The notes below the pieces were generated by a model. That model was given only the letters and a program-made list of their open reading frames with translations. It searched no databases and was not told the DNA's origin. Positions 7,840-16,916 of a DNA stretch of 35,295 nucleotides are shown here, in pieces; the stretch's first letter is position 1, and the number at the start of each line of letters is the position of its first letter. The position numbers were made by a program, and so were the translations under genes. The stretch covers positions 1 through 35,295 of the forward strand of contig DATJPY010000017.1 of assembly GCA_035506135.1 (NCBI GenBank). Direction: 5' to 3'. This stretch comes from DATJPY01 sp035506135 (lineage in GTDB: Bacteria > Myxococcota_A > UBA9160 > PR03).

Positions 7840-8079
7840 CGAGGCTCCCCTCCGCATCCCCCACGCGCGCGAGTGTAGCCCCGCGACGCCGCTTGCGGTT
7901 TGCCGCGCGGAGGGCGATCCGCTACCTCCCCGGGCGTGACGACGCCGATCTCCGCTCGTGTCCGCCACCCGCACGGCCATCCCGGCGTCCATCCGCGGCG
8001 CCGCGCGGAGCACTAGCTCCCGAGCCGGCGCCGCAGGCGGCCCCCGAGGGCCGAGTTTCGTCACAACCCCCTGATCCTT

Positions 8080-8108
8080 TTGGCATTTTCGTCCCCCCCA
8101 GGTACCGT
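8080..8108 (+). promoter_or_regulatory. Sigma-70-type promoter of the prfA-his operon
   Basis: TTGGCA (8080-8085), 17 bases, then TACCGT (8103-8108). The predicted start near 8115 leaves only about 9 bases before the prfA ATG. The spacer contains a run of seven C (8093-8099). The rest of the 284-base gap (7840-8123) between the divergent genes shows nothing else I can support. Confidence 0.55.
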
Positions 8109-8123
8109 GGGGCCGAGGCACCG

Positions 8124-9202
<1,079 letters not shown>

Positions 9203-9206
<4 letters not shown>

Positions 9207-10231
9207 AGATCGTCACCTCCGAAGCAACCCGGTCGCCTGAAGTATCGGCCAGCGCGCCGTCGCCTCCGGAGCGACGAGAGCGGCTGGAGTATCCCCTGCA
9301 AGCGAGCGCAGCGAGCGCGCAGCGAGCCGAAGGCGAGCGAAGCTCATCAGGACGTGCGACAGCTCAGCAACAGACCTGGACCGTGCTCGACCTCCTGCGC
9401 TGGACCGCGCAGCACTTCGCCGAGCGCGGGATCGAGAGCGCGCGGCTCGACGCCGAGTGCCTGCTCGCGTTCGCCCTCGACTGCGATCGCCTCCGGCTCT
9501 ACGTCGACTACGACAAGCCGGTCGGCGAGGCCGAGCGCGCGCGCTTCCGCGAGCTCGTGAAGAGGCGCGCCATCGACCGCGTTCCGGTGTCGCTGCTGAC
9601 CGGCCGCCGCGAGTTCTGGTCGCTGCCGCTGCGCGTGACGCGCGACGTGCTGGCGCCGCGGCCCGAGACCGAGACGCTGGTGGCGGCTGCGCTGGCGCGC
9701 GGTCCGGCGGACGAGCGGCCGTTCTCGGTGCTCGACGTGGGCACCGGATCGGGCGCCGTGGCGCTCGCCATCGCCCACGAGCGACCGAGCGCCCGGGTGA
9801 CCGGGACGGACGTGTCGGCGGCGGCGCTCGCGGTGGCGCGCGACAACGCCGCGTCGCTCGGGCTTGCGTCGCGGCTGCGCTGGCTCGAGGGATCGCTGTT
9901 CGAGCCCGTCGCCGGCGAGCGCTTCGACCTGGTCGTGTCGAACCCGCCCTACGTCGCTCGGCGCGACGCGGCCTCGCTGGCGCCGGAGCTGGCCCACGAG
10001 CCCGAGATCGCGCTCTTCGGGGGCGAGGACGGGTGCGAGGTGCTGCGCGCGCTTGCGGCGGGCGCGCGCGATGCCCTCGCGCCGGGCGGAGCGCTCGCGC
10101 TCGAGGTGGACCCGCGGCAGGCGGCCGCGGTGGCGGGCTGGCTGGCCGGGGCGGGCCTGCTCGAGATCTGCGTGCTGCGCGACGCGGCGAAGCGCCAGCG
10201 CGTCGTCGCGGCACGGGCGCCCGGCGCGTAG
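9203..10231 (+). CDS. prmC: Release factor glutamine methyltransferase PrmC with repeat-derived N-terminal extension
   Basis: The enzyme N5-methylates the GGQ glutamine of release factors using SAM. The methyltransferase domain shows LDVGTGSGAVALAIA (motif I) and VVSNPPYVARRD (NPPY catalytic motif). The N-terminal helical domain starts at TVLDLLRWTAQHFAERGIES. From the ATG at 9203, which overlaps the prfA stop (ATGA), the protein has 342 residues. About the first 60 come from a GC-rich repeat element also found in hisF. An alternative GTG at 9383, in the same frame, gives a normal 282-residue PrmC but has no Shine-Dalgarno. Either the repeat is translated as an N-terminal tail or it fills an untranslated gap. 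The open frame and the peptide shared with HisF favour translation. Confidence 0.92.
9217..9372 (+). repeat. Copy 1 of a coding-tolerated GC-rich repeat element (in prmC)
   Basis: A shorter left part (CTCCGAAGCAACCCGGTCGCC, from 9217) is followed by a fuller unit from 9264. The segment 9264-9304 matches 15939-15979 in hisF at 32 of 41 bases. The following stretch to about 9372 aligns without gaps to 16027-16097, with near identity over GCGCAGCGAGCC, AGGCGAGCGAAGCTCATC and CAGCTCAGCAAC. It contains the mini-hairpin GAGC-GAA-GCTC (9335-9345). Translated in the prmC frame it gives QRAEGERSSSGRATAQQ, against QRAGGERSSSGRAAAQQ in HisF. Confidence 0.85.
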
Positions 10232-10245
10232 CGGACGGAGGGGGG

Positions 10246-11505
<1,260 letters not shown>

Positions 11506-11509
11506 TCCG

Positions 11510-12904
11510 ATGGGCGGCCGATCTGCAGCCTCTGCCAGGGGGTCCGCGAAGCCCCTGCTGCGCCTGCTGAGCTCCGGGGAGCCCGGCTTCCAGAAGGCCT
11601 TCGACGAGCTGGTGCGCCGCCGCGACGCGGAGCGCGGCGAGATCGAGAAGGGCGCGCACAAGATCATCGAGCGCGTCCGCAAGGGCGGCGACGAGGAGCT
11701 TCTCGCGTGCATCCGCAAGTACGACGGCGCGCGCGTCGACGCCGTCGAGGTGACGCCCTCCGAGTGGGACGAGGGCGTGTCGCGCGTCGAGCCGGCCGAC
11801 CGGGCGGCGCTCGGCAAGGCGGCGATGCGGGTGCGCGAATTCCACCGCAAGCGGGTGCCTTCGAGCTGGGAGGTCAAGGAGGAGGGCGGCGCCTTCATGG
11901 GCGTGCGGGTGCGGCCGCTGGCGCGCGCGGGCGTCTACGTGCCCGGTGGCAAGGCCGGCTACCCGTCGTCGGTGATCATGAACGCGGTGCCGGCCTCGGT
12001 GGTCGAGGTCCCCGAGATCCTGATGGCGACGCCGGCGCTGCCGAACGGGAAGCTGCGACCGGAGCTCCTGATGGCGGCGCGGCTGGCGGGCGTACACCGC
12101 ATCTTCAAGATGGGCGGCGCGCACGCGGTCGCGGCGTTCGCCTACGGCACCGAGTCCGTGCCGCGCGTCGACAAGATCACCGGCCCCGGCAATGCGTGGG
12201 TGGCGGCGGCCAAGCGCCTGGTGTTCGGCGACGTCGGGATCGACACGGAGGCCGGCCCCACCGAGGTGGTGGTCGTGGCCGACCGCACCGCGACACCGGC
12301 GTGGGTTGCGGCCGACCTGATCTCGCAGGCCGAGCACGACGAGGCGGCGCAGGCCATCCTCATCACCCCGCTGCGCGCGCTCGCGCAGAAGGTGCAGGAG
12401 CAGGTGTCGAAGCAGCTCGTCGGCCTGGCGCGCGCGGACGTGGTGCGCCAGTCGCTGGCGCGGCGCGGCGCGCTCGTCGTCACGCGCGACCTCGATGAGG
12501 CGCTCGAGCTGGCCAACCGCTACGCGCCCGAGCACCTGGTGCTGGCGGTCGACAAGGCGGATGCGGCGTTCAAGAAGATCGCCAACGCCGGCGCGGTGTT
12601 CCTCGGACACTACACGCCGGTCGCCGTCGGCGACTACCTGGCCGGTCCGAATCACGTGCTGCCGACCGGCGGCACCGCGCGGTTCTTCTCGCCGCTCGGC
12701 GTCGAGGACTTCCTGAAGCGCATGAGCTTCGTGCGCTTCGAGGCGCCCAAGCTGCGCGAGCTCGGCCTCGAGGTGATCCGCCTCGCGGAGCTCGAGGGGC
12801 TCACGGCGCACGGGCGCTCGATCGAGCTGCGCCTCGCGAAGATCCGCCGCCAGCGGCGCGAACGGGAGGCGGCCCGCGAGGCCGGGGAGGTCGACATCCT
12901 GTGA
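11510..12904 (+). CDS. hisD: Histidinol dehydrogenase
   Basis: A 464-residue zinc- and NAD-dependent enzyme that oxidises histidinol to histidine in the last two steps of the pathway. Family motifs are GVYVPGGKAGYPSSVIMNAVPA, KMGGAHAVAAFAYGTESVP and KITGPGNAWVAAAKRLVFG. The zinc ligands are visible as Gln and His in SQAEHDEAAQ, Asp in VGDYLAGPNHVLPT and His in LTAHGRSIELR. There is a short N-terminal extension (about 15 residues) and a basic C-terminal tail of about 20 residues. The stop overlaps the hisB GTG by four bases. Confidence 0.97.
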   Translation: MGGRSAASARGSAKPLLRLLSSGEPGFQKAFDELVRRRDAERGEIEKGAHKIIERVRKGGDEELLACIRKYDGARVDAVEVTPSEWDEGVSRVEPADRAALGKAAMRVREFHRKRVPSSWEVKEEGGAFMGVRVRPLARAGVYVPGGKAGYPSSVIMNAVPASVVEVPEILMATPALPNGKLRPELLMAARLAGVHRIFKMGGAHAVAAFAYGTESVPRVDKITGPGNAWVAAAKRLVFGDVGIDTEAGPTEVVVVADRTATPAWVAADLISQAEHDEAAQAILITPLRALAQKVQEQVSKQLVGLARADVVRQSLARRGALVVTRDLDEALELANRYAPEHLVLAVDKADAAFKKIANAGAVFLGHYTPVAVGDYLAGPNHVLPTGGTARFFSPLGVEDFLKRMSFVRFEAPKLRELGLEVIRLAELEGLTAHGRSIELRLAKIRRQRREREAAREAGEVDIL

Positions 12905-13503
12905 GCGGGGAGATCCGGGAGCGGCGCGCGATGCTCGCGCGCAAGACGCGCGAGACCGACATCCAGCTCGAGCTCGGCCTCGACGGCACCGGCCAGTACC
13001 AGGTGTCGACGGGGATCCCGTTCTTCGACCACATGCTCGAGTCGTTCGCGAAGCACGCGGCCTTCGACCTCTCGCTGCGCGCCAAGGGCGACCTCGCGGT
13101 CGACCTCCACCACACCGTGGAGGACGTCGGCATCGCGCTCGGCAGCGCGGTGCGCCAGGCGCTGGGCGACGCGCGCGGCATCCGCCGCTACGGCTTCTTC
13201 GTGCTGCCGATGGCGGAGGCGCGCGTCGACGTCTCGCTCGACGTCTCGAATCGTCCGTATCTGGTGTACAGGGTCGAGCTCTCCAACGATCGCATCGGCG
13301 GCTTCGACGTGTCGTTGGTCGAGGACTTCCTGTATGCGTTCGCGCAGAACGCGGGCCTCGATCTCCACGTCGAGCTGCGCTACGGACGCTCTCCGCACCA
13401 CGTGGTCGAGGCGATCTTCAAGGGCCTCGCGCGCGCGCTGCGCGCGGCCGTCGAGCTCGACCCGCGCGTCTCGGACGTGCCCTCGGTGAAGGGAGTCCTG
13501 TAG
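12901..13503 (+). CDS. hisB: Imidazoleglycerol-phosphate dehydratase
   Basis: A 200-residue monofunctional IGP dehydratase, without the N-terminal phosphatase domain of enterobacterial HisB. It dehydrates IGP to imidazole acetol phosphate with two manganese ions. The duplicated half-site motifs are seen: GIPFFDHMLESFAKHAAFDL with LHHTVEDVGIALG in the first half, and LVEDFLYAFAQNAGLDLHVEL with YGRSPHHVVEAIFKGLARALR in the second. The GTG start overlaps the hisD stop. Confidence 0.97.
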   Translation: MSGEIRERRAMLARKTRETDIQLELGLDGTGQYQVSTGIPFFDHMLESFAKHAAFDLSLRAKGDLAVDLHHTVEDVGIALGSAVRQALGDARGIRRYGFFVLPMAEARVDVSLDVSNRPYLVYRVELSNDRIGGFDVSLVEDFLYAFAQNAGLDLHVELRYGRSPHHVVEAIFKGLARALRAAVELDPRVSDVPSVKGVL

Positions 13504-13508
13504 TCCCG

Positions 13509-14159
13509 ATGCAGGCCACGGCGGCGGTCGTCGACTACGGCGCGGGCAACCTGCGCAGCGTCTCGAAGGCGCTCGAGCGCTCGGGCCTCGCCGTCGACGT
13601 GACCGCGGATCCCGGCGCCGTGCGGCGCGCCGACGCCGTCGTGCTGCCGGGCGTCGGCGCGTTCCGCGACGCGCGCCAGAGCCTCGCCGACAAGCACCTC
13701 GACGATGCCGTGCGCGCCGGGATCGACGCCGGCCGGCCCTACCTCGGCCTGTGCCTGGGCCTGCAGTTCCTCTACGACGAGGCGGACGAGCACGGCTGCT
13801 CCCCGGGCCTCGGCATCCTGCGCGGTCGCGTCGAGCGCTTCCCCGACGTCGCAGCCGACGGCAGGCGGCTGCTCGTGCCGCACATCGGCTGGAACGAGGT
13901 CCGCTACGAGAAGCGCGGCGCGCGCAATCCGATGCTCGCGGCGCTCCCGGAGCGCGACCACTACTACTTCGTGCACTCCTACCGGCCGGTGCCCGCGGAC
14001 GCGGCGACGGTGGTGGGCTGGACCGACTACGGCGGCGCCTTCGCGTCCGCCGTGGCGACGGAGAGGATCTTCGCCGTGCAGTTCCATCCCGAGAAGAGTC
14101 AGAGCGCCGGCAAGCGCCTGCTGGACGCCTTCGCGCGCTGGGTCGCGGCGTGTCGCTGA
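13509..14159 (+). CDS. hisH: Imidazole glycerol phosphate synthase subunit HisH (glutaminase)
   Basis: A 216-residue class I glutamine amidotransferase that makes ammonia from glutamine and passes it through the barrel of HisF. The N-terminus AVVDYGAGNLRSVSKALE is typical. The catalytic triad is Cys82 in YLGLCLGLQFLYD with His193 and Glu195 in VQFHPEKSQ; the oxyanion strand is VVLPGVGAFRDA. The ATG follows hisB by five bases. The 3' end overlaps the lipoprotein gene start by 10 bases. Its partner HisF, two genes downstream, carries a large insertion. Confidence 0.97.
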   Translation: MQATAAVVDYGAGNLRSVSKALERSGLAVDVTADPGAVRRADAVVLPGVGAFRDARQSLADKHLDDAVRAGIDAGRPYLGLCLGLQFLYDEADEHGCSPGLGILRGRVERFPDVAADGRRLLVPHIGWNEVRYEKRGARNPMLAALPERDHYYFVHSYRPVPADAATVVGWTDYGGAFASAVATERIFAVQFHPEKSQSAGKRLLDAFARWVAACR

Positions 14160-14785
14160 AGCACCTACTCGCGCGGGCATCGGCGCTGCTCCTCGCGCTC
14201 GCGACAGCGGGCTGCACCGACATGGTCCGCGTGACGGAGACGCCCTCCGTCGCGCAGAACGGCCTCTCGATCCATCGCATCGCGGTGGCGCCCTTCCGCA
14301 CGGGGCCGAGGGCGATGCCGCCGGAGACCGGCTCGCTCGTGGCGGGCTTCACCGCCGATGCGCTGGCCCGGCGCGGCCTCGACGTGATCCCGCCGACCGA
14401 CGTCGCGCAGAGCCTCGGCCTCTCCGACCCGAACGTGCAGCTTCCCGACGCGAAGGCGATCGTGCAGGCGGCGGCCCAGCGCTTCGGCGCCGACACGGTC
14501 GCGGTCGGGAGCGTGTCGCGCTGGCAGGAGCGCACTGGGCAGGCCGCAGGCACCATGCAGCCGGCGAGCGTGGCGCTCGAGGTGAAGCTCTATGCGACGG
14601 CCGCCGGGGCGCTCATGTGGGCGGGCGCCTTCGACGAGACGCAGGTCGCGCTCGGCGTGAACGTGCTCAAGGCCAGCCAGTACCCGGGCGGAGGTACGCG
14701 CTGGCTCACCGCGGCGGAGTTCGCCCGCTTCGGCGCCGATCAGGTGGTCAGCCGGATTCCACTCGCTCCGCTCGCCGGTCGCTAA
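14150..14785 (+). CDS. Putative outer-membrane lipoprotein inside the his operon
   Basis: A 211-residue protein starting at a GTG inside the end of hisH. The signal sequence (SLKHLLARASALLLALATAGC) ends in a lipobox-like TAGC, so Cys is probably lipidated after cleavage by signal peptidase II. The mature part begins with a short strand (IHRIAVAPFRTGP), followed by FTADALARRGLDVIPPTDVAQSLGL, FGADTVAVGSVSRWQER and SVALEVKLYATAAGALMWAGAFDE. This pattern resembles LpoB/CsgG-like small alpha/beta lipoproteins, but I cannot name a family. It has no obvious link to histidine synthesis. Its position between hisH and hisA makes it co-transcribed. Confidence 0.85.
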   Translation: MSLKHLLARASALLLALATAGCTDMVRVTETPSVAQNGLSIHRIAVAPFRTGPRAMPPETGSLVAGFTADALARRGLDVIPPTDVAQSLGLSDPNVQLPDAKAIVQAAAQRFGADTVAVGSVSRWQERTGQAAGTMQPASVALEVKLYATAAGALMWAGAFDETQVALGVNVLKASQYPGGGTRWLTAAEFARFGADQVVSRIPLAPLAGR

Positions 14786-14804
14786 GCGGCCAGATTCGAG
14801 AGGC

Positions 14805-15539
14805 GTGCCCCCCTTCGAGATCATCCCTGCCATCGATCTGCTCGGCGGCCGCTGTGTGCGGCTGGCGCCCGAGGGCCGCTTCGACGCGGCGCCGCTCTTC
14901 GAGGCGGATCCCGCGGCGCTCGCGCGCCGCTACGCGTCGCAGGGTGCACCGCGGCTGCATGCCGTCGATCTCGACGGCGCGCGTTCGGGCCGGCCGGAGA
15001 ACGCCGACGCGATCGCAGCGATCGCCGCGGTCGCAGGCCGCATCCCGCTCCAGGTCGGCGGCGGCATGCGCACGCTGGCCGATCTCGAGGCGCGCCTCGC
15101 CCTCGGCGTCGAGCGGGTGATCCTCGGCACGGTGGCGCTGCGCGACCCGGCGCTGGTGCGCGAGGCCGCGCGCCGCTGGCCGGGGCGCGTCGCGGTCGGG
15201 ATCGACGCGCGCGGCGGGCGCGTCGCCGTGCAGGGATGGCTCGAGGAGAGCGACGTCGCGGTCGTCGACCTCGCGCGCCGCTTCGAGGATGCCGGCGTGG
15301 CGGCGCTGGTCCACACCGACATCGCGCGCGACGGCACGCTCGCCGGTCCCAACCTCGAGGCGACCGCGCGCCTCGCGGAGGCGGTGCGGCTGCCGGTGAT
15401 CGCCTCGGGCGGGGTCGGCTCGGAGGACGACGTGCGCGCCGCCGCGAAGCTCGGGCTCGCCGGGATCGTGATCGGGCGCGCGCTCCACGCCGGCACCGTG
15501 CAGCTCGCCCGCGCGCTGGAGATCGCCGCGTGCTGCTGA
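14805..15539 (+). CDS. hisA: ProFAR isomerase HisA
   Basis: A 244-residue TIM barrel that isomerises ProFAR to PRFAR, the substrate of HisHF. The first catalytic Asp is in IIPAIDLLGGRCVRL and the second in LVHTDIARDGTLAGPN. Phosphate-binding segments are LQVGGGMRTLADLEA and VIASGGVGSEDDVRAA with GIVIGRALHAG. The GTG at 14805 has a GAGAGG Shine-Dalgarno a few bases upstream. The end overlaps the hisF start by 10 bases. Confidence 0.96.
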   Translation: MPPFEIIPAIDLLGGRCVRLAPEGRFDAAPLFEADPAALARRYASQGAPRLHAVDLDGARSGRPENADAIAAIAAVAGRIPLQVGGGMRTLADLEARLALGVERVILGTVALRDPALVREAARRWPGRVAVGIDARGGRVAVQGWLEESDVAVVDLARRFEDAGVAALVHTDIARDGTLAGPNLEATARLAEAVRLPVIASGGVGSEDDVRAAAKLGLAGIVIGRALHAGTVQLARALEIAACC

Positions 15540-16483
15540 AGCGGATCATCCCCTGCCTCGACGTCGATCGAGGCCGCGTGGTGAAGGGCGTCCAGTACGT
15601 GGATCACGTCGACGCCGGCGACCCGGTCGAGGTCGCACGCCTCTACGACGAGCAGGAGGCGGACGAGATCACCTTCCTCGACATCACGGCGAGCCACGAG
15701 AAGCGGCGCATCCTGCTCGACGTGGTGGCCCGCACGGCGGAGACCGTGTTCATGCCGCTCACCGTGGGGGGCGGCGTGCGCTCGCTCCAGGACGTGCGCG
15801 ACCTCCTGAACGCCGGCGCCGACAAGGTCTCGATCATGACGGCCGCCGTCGAGAACCCGGACCTGGTCGGCGAGACGGCCGTGAAGATCGGCAGCGCCAA
15901 CCTGGTGGTCGCCATCGACGCCCGCCGTCTCGCGTCTGCTCCGGGGCAACCGGATCGTCTGGATCATCCCCCGCAAGCGCCCGGAGGGCGCGCGCAGCGA
16001 GCCGCAGGCGAGCGAAGTCAGCAGCAAGCGCCCGGAGGGCGCGCGCAGCGAGCCGGAGGCGAGCGAAGCTCATCGGGACGCGCTGCAGCTCAGCAACTGC
16101 GCTGGGAAGTTTGTACGCATGGCGGAAGGCGGCCTACCGGCATCGACGCCGTCGCTTGGGCGCGGCGCATGGCCGACGCGGGCGCGGGGGAGATCCTGCT
16201 CACCAGCATGGATCGCGACGGCACGAAGCGCGGCTACGACCTCGCCTTCGTGCGCGCCGTCGCCGACGCCGTCCCGATCCCGGTGATCGCCTCGGGCGGC
16301 GGCGGGAGCGCGGAGGATCTCGCCGCGGCGCTCGACGACGGGCCGGACGGCGGCCACGCGCAGGCCGCCCTGGCCGCGTCGATCTTCCACTTCCGCGAGA
16401 CCACGGTGGGCGACGTGAAGCGGCGTCTGCGCGCGCTCGGCATTCCGGTGCGCCCGCCTTCGGGCGGCGCTCCGATCGGTTGA
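15530..16483 (+). CDS. hisF: Imidazole glycerol phosphate synthase subunit HisF with a 57-residue repeat-derived insertion
   Basis: The cyclase subunit converts PRFAR and ammonia to IGP and AICAR. It has 317 residues against the usual 250-260. The catalytic Asp11 (CLDVD) and Asp130 (VVAIDARR) are present at the canonical positions, as are VGGGVRSLQDV, LLTSMDRDGTKRGYDLAF and PVIASGGGGSAEDLAAAL. Between DARR (ends at 133) and RWEVCTHGGRRPTGID (from 191), about 57 extra residues are inserted, made of a GC-rich repeat. They include the 17-residue tandem unit QAPGGRAQRAxGERSxx. The site is the loop after strand 5, on the catalytic face. The frame stays open throughout and both flanks are normal, so the gene looks functional. 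The start is the GTG at 15530, overlapping hisA. It ends the operon; hisI and hisE do not follow. Confidence 0.95.
   Translation: MLLKRIIPCLDVDRGRVVKGVQYVDHVDAGDPVEVARLYDEQEADEITFLDITASHEKRRILLDVVARTAETVFMPLTVGGGVRSLQDVRDLLNAGADKVSIMTAAVENPDLVGETAVKIGSANLVVAIDARRLASAPGQPDRLDHPPQAPGGRAQRAAGERSQQQAPGGRAQRAGGERSSSGRAAAQQLRWEVCTHGGRRPTGIDAVAWARRMADAGAGEILLTSMDRDGTKRGYDLAFVRAVADAVPIPVIASGGGGSAEDLAAALDDGPDGGHAQAALAASIFHFRETTVGDVKRRLRALGIPVRPPSGGAPIG
15938..16097 (+). repeat. Copy 2 of the coding-tolerated repeat element (in hisF)
   Basis: The element starts near CTCCGGGGCAACCGG, runs through two 45-base tandem units, and ends with CAGCTCAGCAAC, as in prmC. It is read in the same frame as the prmC copy. 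It is rich in mini-hairpins with purine triloops: GCGCCC-GGA-GGGCGC at 15977-15991 and again at 16028-16042, and GAGC-GAA-GCTC at 16061-16071. No transposase, terminal inverted repeat or target duplication was seen. Confidence 0.85.
15973..16068 (+). repeat. In-frame 51-base tandem duplication within the hisF insertion
   Basis: Positions 15973-16017 and 16024-16068 are 45-base units differing at one base (C/G at 16005/16056). They start 51 bases apart, exactly 17 codons, so the duplication keeps the hisF frame. Confidence 0.9.
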
Positions 16484-16508
16484 TCGGGGGTCGCCCTTCC
16501 GCTAGCGT
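16480..16508 (+). promoter_or_regulatory. Sigma-70-type promoter of rpsU-dnaG-rpoD
   Basis: TTGATC (16480-16485) overlaps the hisF stop codon. It is followed after 17 bases by TAGCGT (16503-16508). The start is predicted near 16515, leaving a leader of about 180 bases before rpsU. The layout matches the rho promoter, which also overlaps the preceding stop codon. Confidence 0.55.
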
Positions 16509-16561
16509 GCAACTCGCCTCGAAGCGAGGCGCGGAGAGCGCCCGCAACGCTCTTTTGCACG
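16506..16561 (+). terminator. Nested hairpins with T run: his terminator or rpsU leader attenuator
   Basis: Three pairings are visible. A seven-base-pair stem CGCCTCG/CGAGGCG lies at 16515-16531. A stem AGAGCG/CGCTCT (16535-16540 with 16548-16553) is followed by TTTG. An outer pair CGTGCAA/TTGCACG joins 16506-16512 to 16555-16561. The middle hairpin plus T run resembles an intrinsic terminator for the his operon. Because the rpsU promoter lies just upstream, the same hairpin would also be in the rpsU leader. The rest of the gap up to 16695 shows no further feature. Confidence 0.45.
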
Positions 16562-16695
16562 TCCCCGTACCTGCAGGCCCGACGCGCCGAGGCTCGGCCG
16601 GCCGGCCCGCGCTCCAGACGCCACGCCACGCGTCCGGACGCTCGCTCTGACACCACGACACGGGGACGCCTACTCATCCTGGGAGACGAAAGCCC

Positions 16696-16893
16696 TTGCC
16701 GGTCGTCAAGGTCAAGGAGAACGAGTCCTTCGAGCAGGCCCTGCGGCGCTTCAAGAAGCAGGTCGAGAAGGCGGGCATCCTGACGGAGCTGCGCCGCCGC
16801 GAGTCCTACGACAAGCCGAGCGTGCGCAAGAAGAAGAAGGCCGCGGCGGCCCGCAAGCGAGCGCTGAAGAAGCTGCGGAAGATGGCGCGTTGA
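16696..16893 (+). CDS. rpsU: 30S ribosomal protein bS21
   Basis: A 65-residue basic protein starting at a TTG with Shine-Dalgarno GGGAGACGA. The start PVVKVKENESFEQALRRFKKQVEKAGIL, then ELRRRESYDKPS, is the typical bS21 pattern, with a Lys/Arg-rich tail (KKKKAAAARKRALKKLRKM). bS21 sits near the anti-Shine-Dalgarno region of 16S rRNA and helps initiation. It is the first gene of the conserved rpsU-dnaG-rpoD cluster. Confidence 0.95.
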   Translation: MPVVKVKENESFEQALRRFKKQVEKAGILTELRRRESYDKPSVRKKKKAAAARKRALKKLRKMAR

Positions 16894-16916
16894 CGCTGCG
16901 CTGAGGAGGCTTCCGG

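Noticed and set aside
15973..16068. The tandem units as a CRISPR array
   Set aside because: Only two units, separated by six bases, inside a coding frame, with no cas genes nearby.
15834..16073. Antisense frames with similar peptides (MSFARLRLAARALRALAGD) over both repeat copies
   Set aside because: They follow from the element's base sequence being shared. There is no independent sign of translation on that strand.
15929..16099. The hisF insertion as an intein or insertion sequence
   Set aside because: It is only 57 codons, lacks splice-junction residues, and has no transposase, terminal repeats or target duplication.
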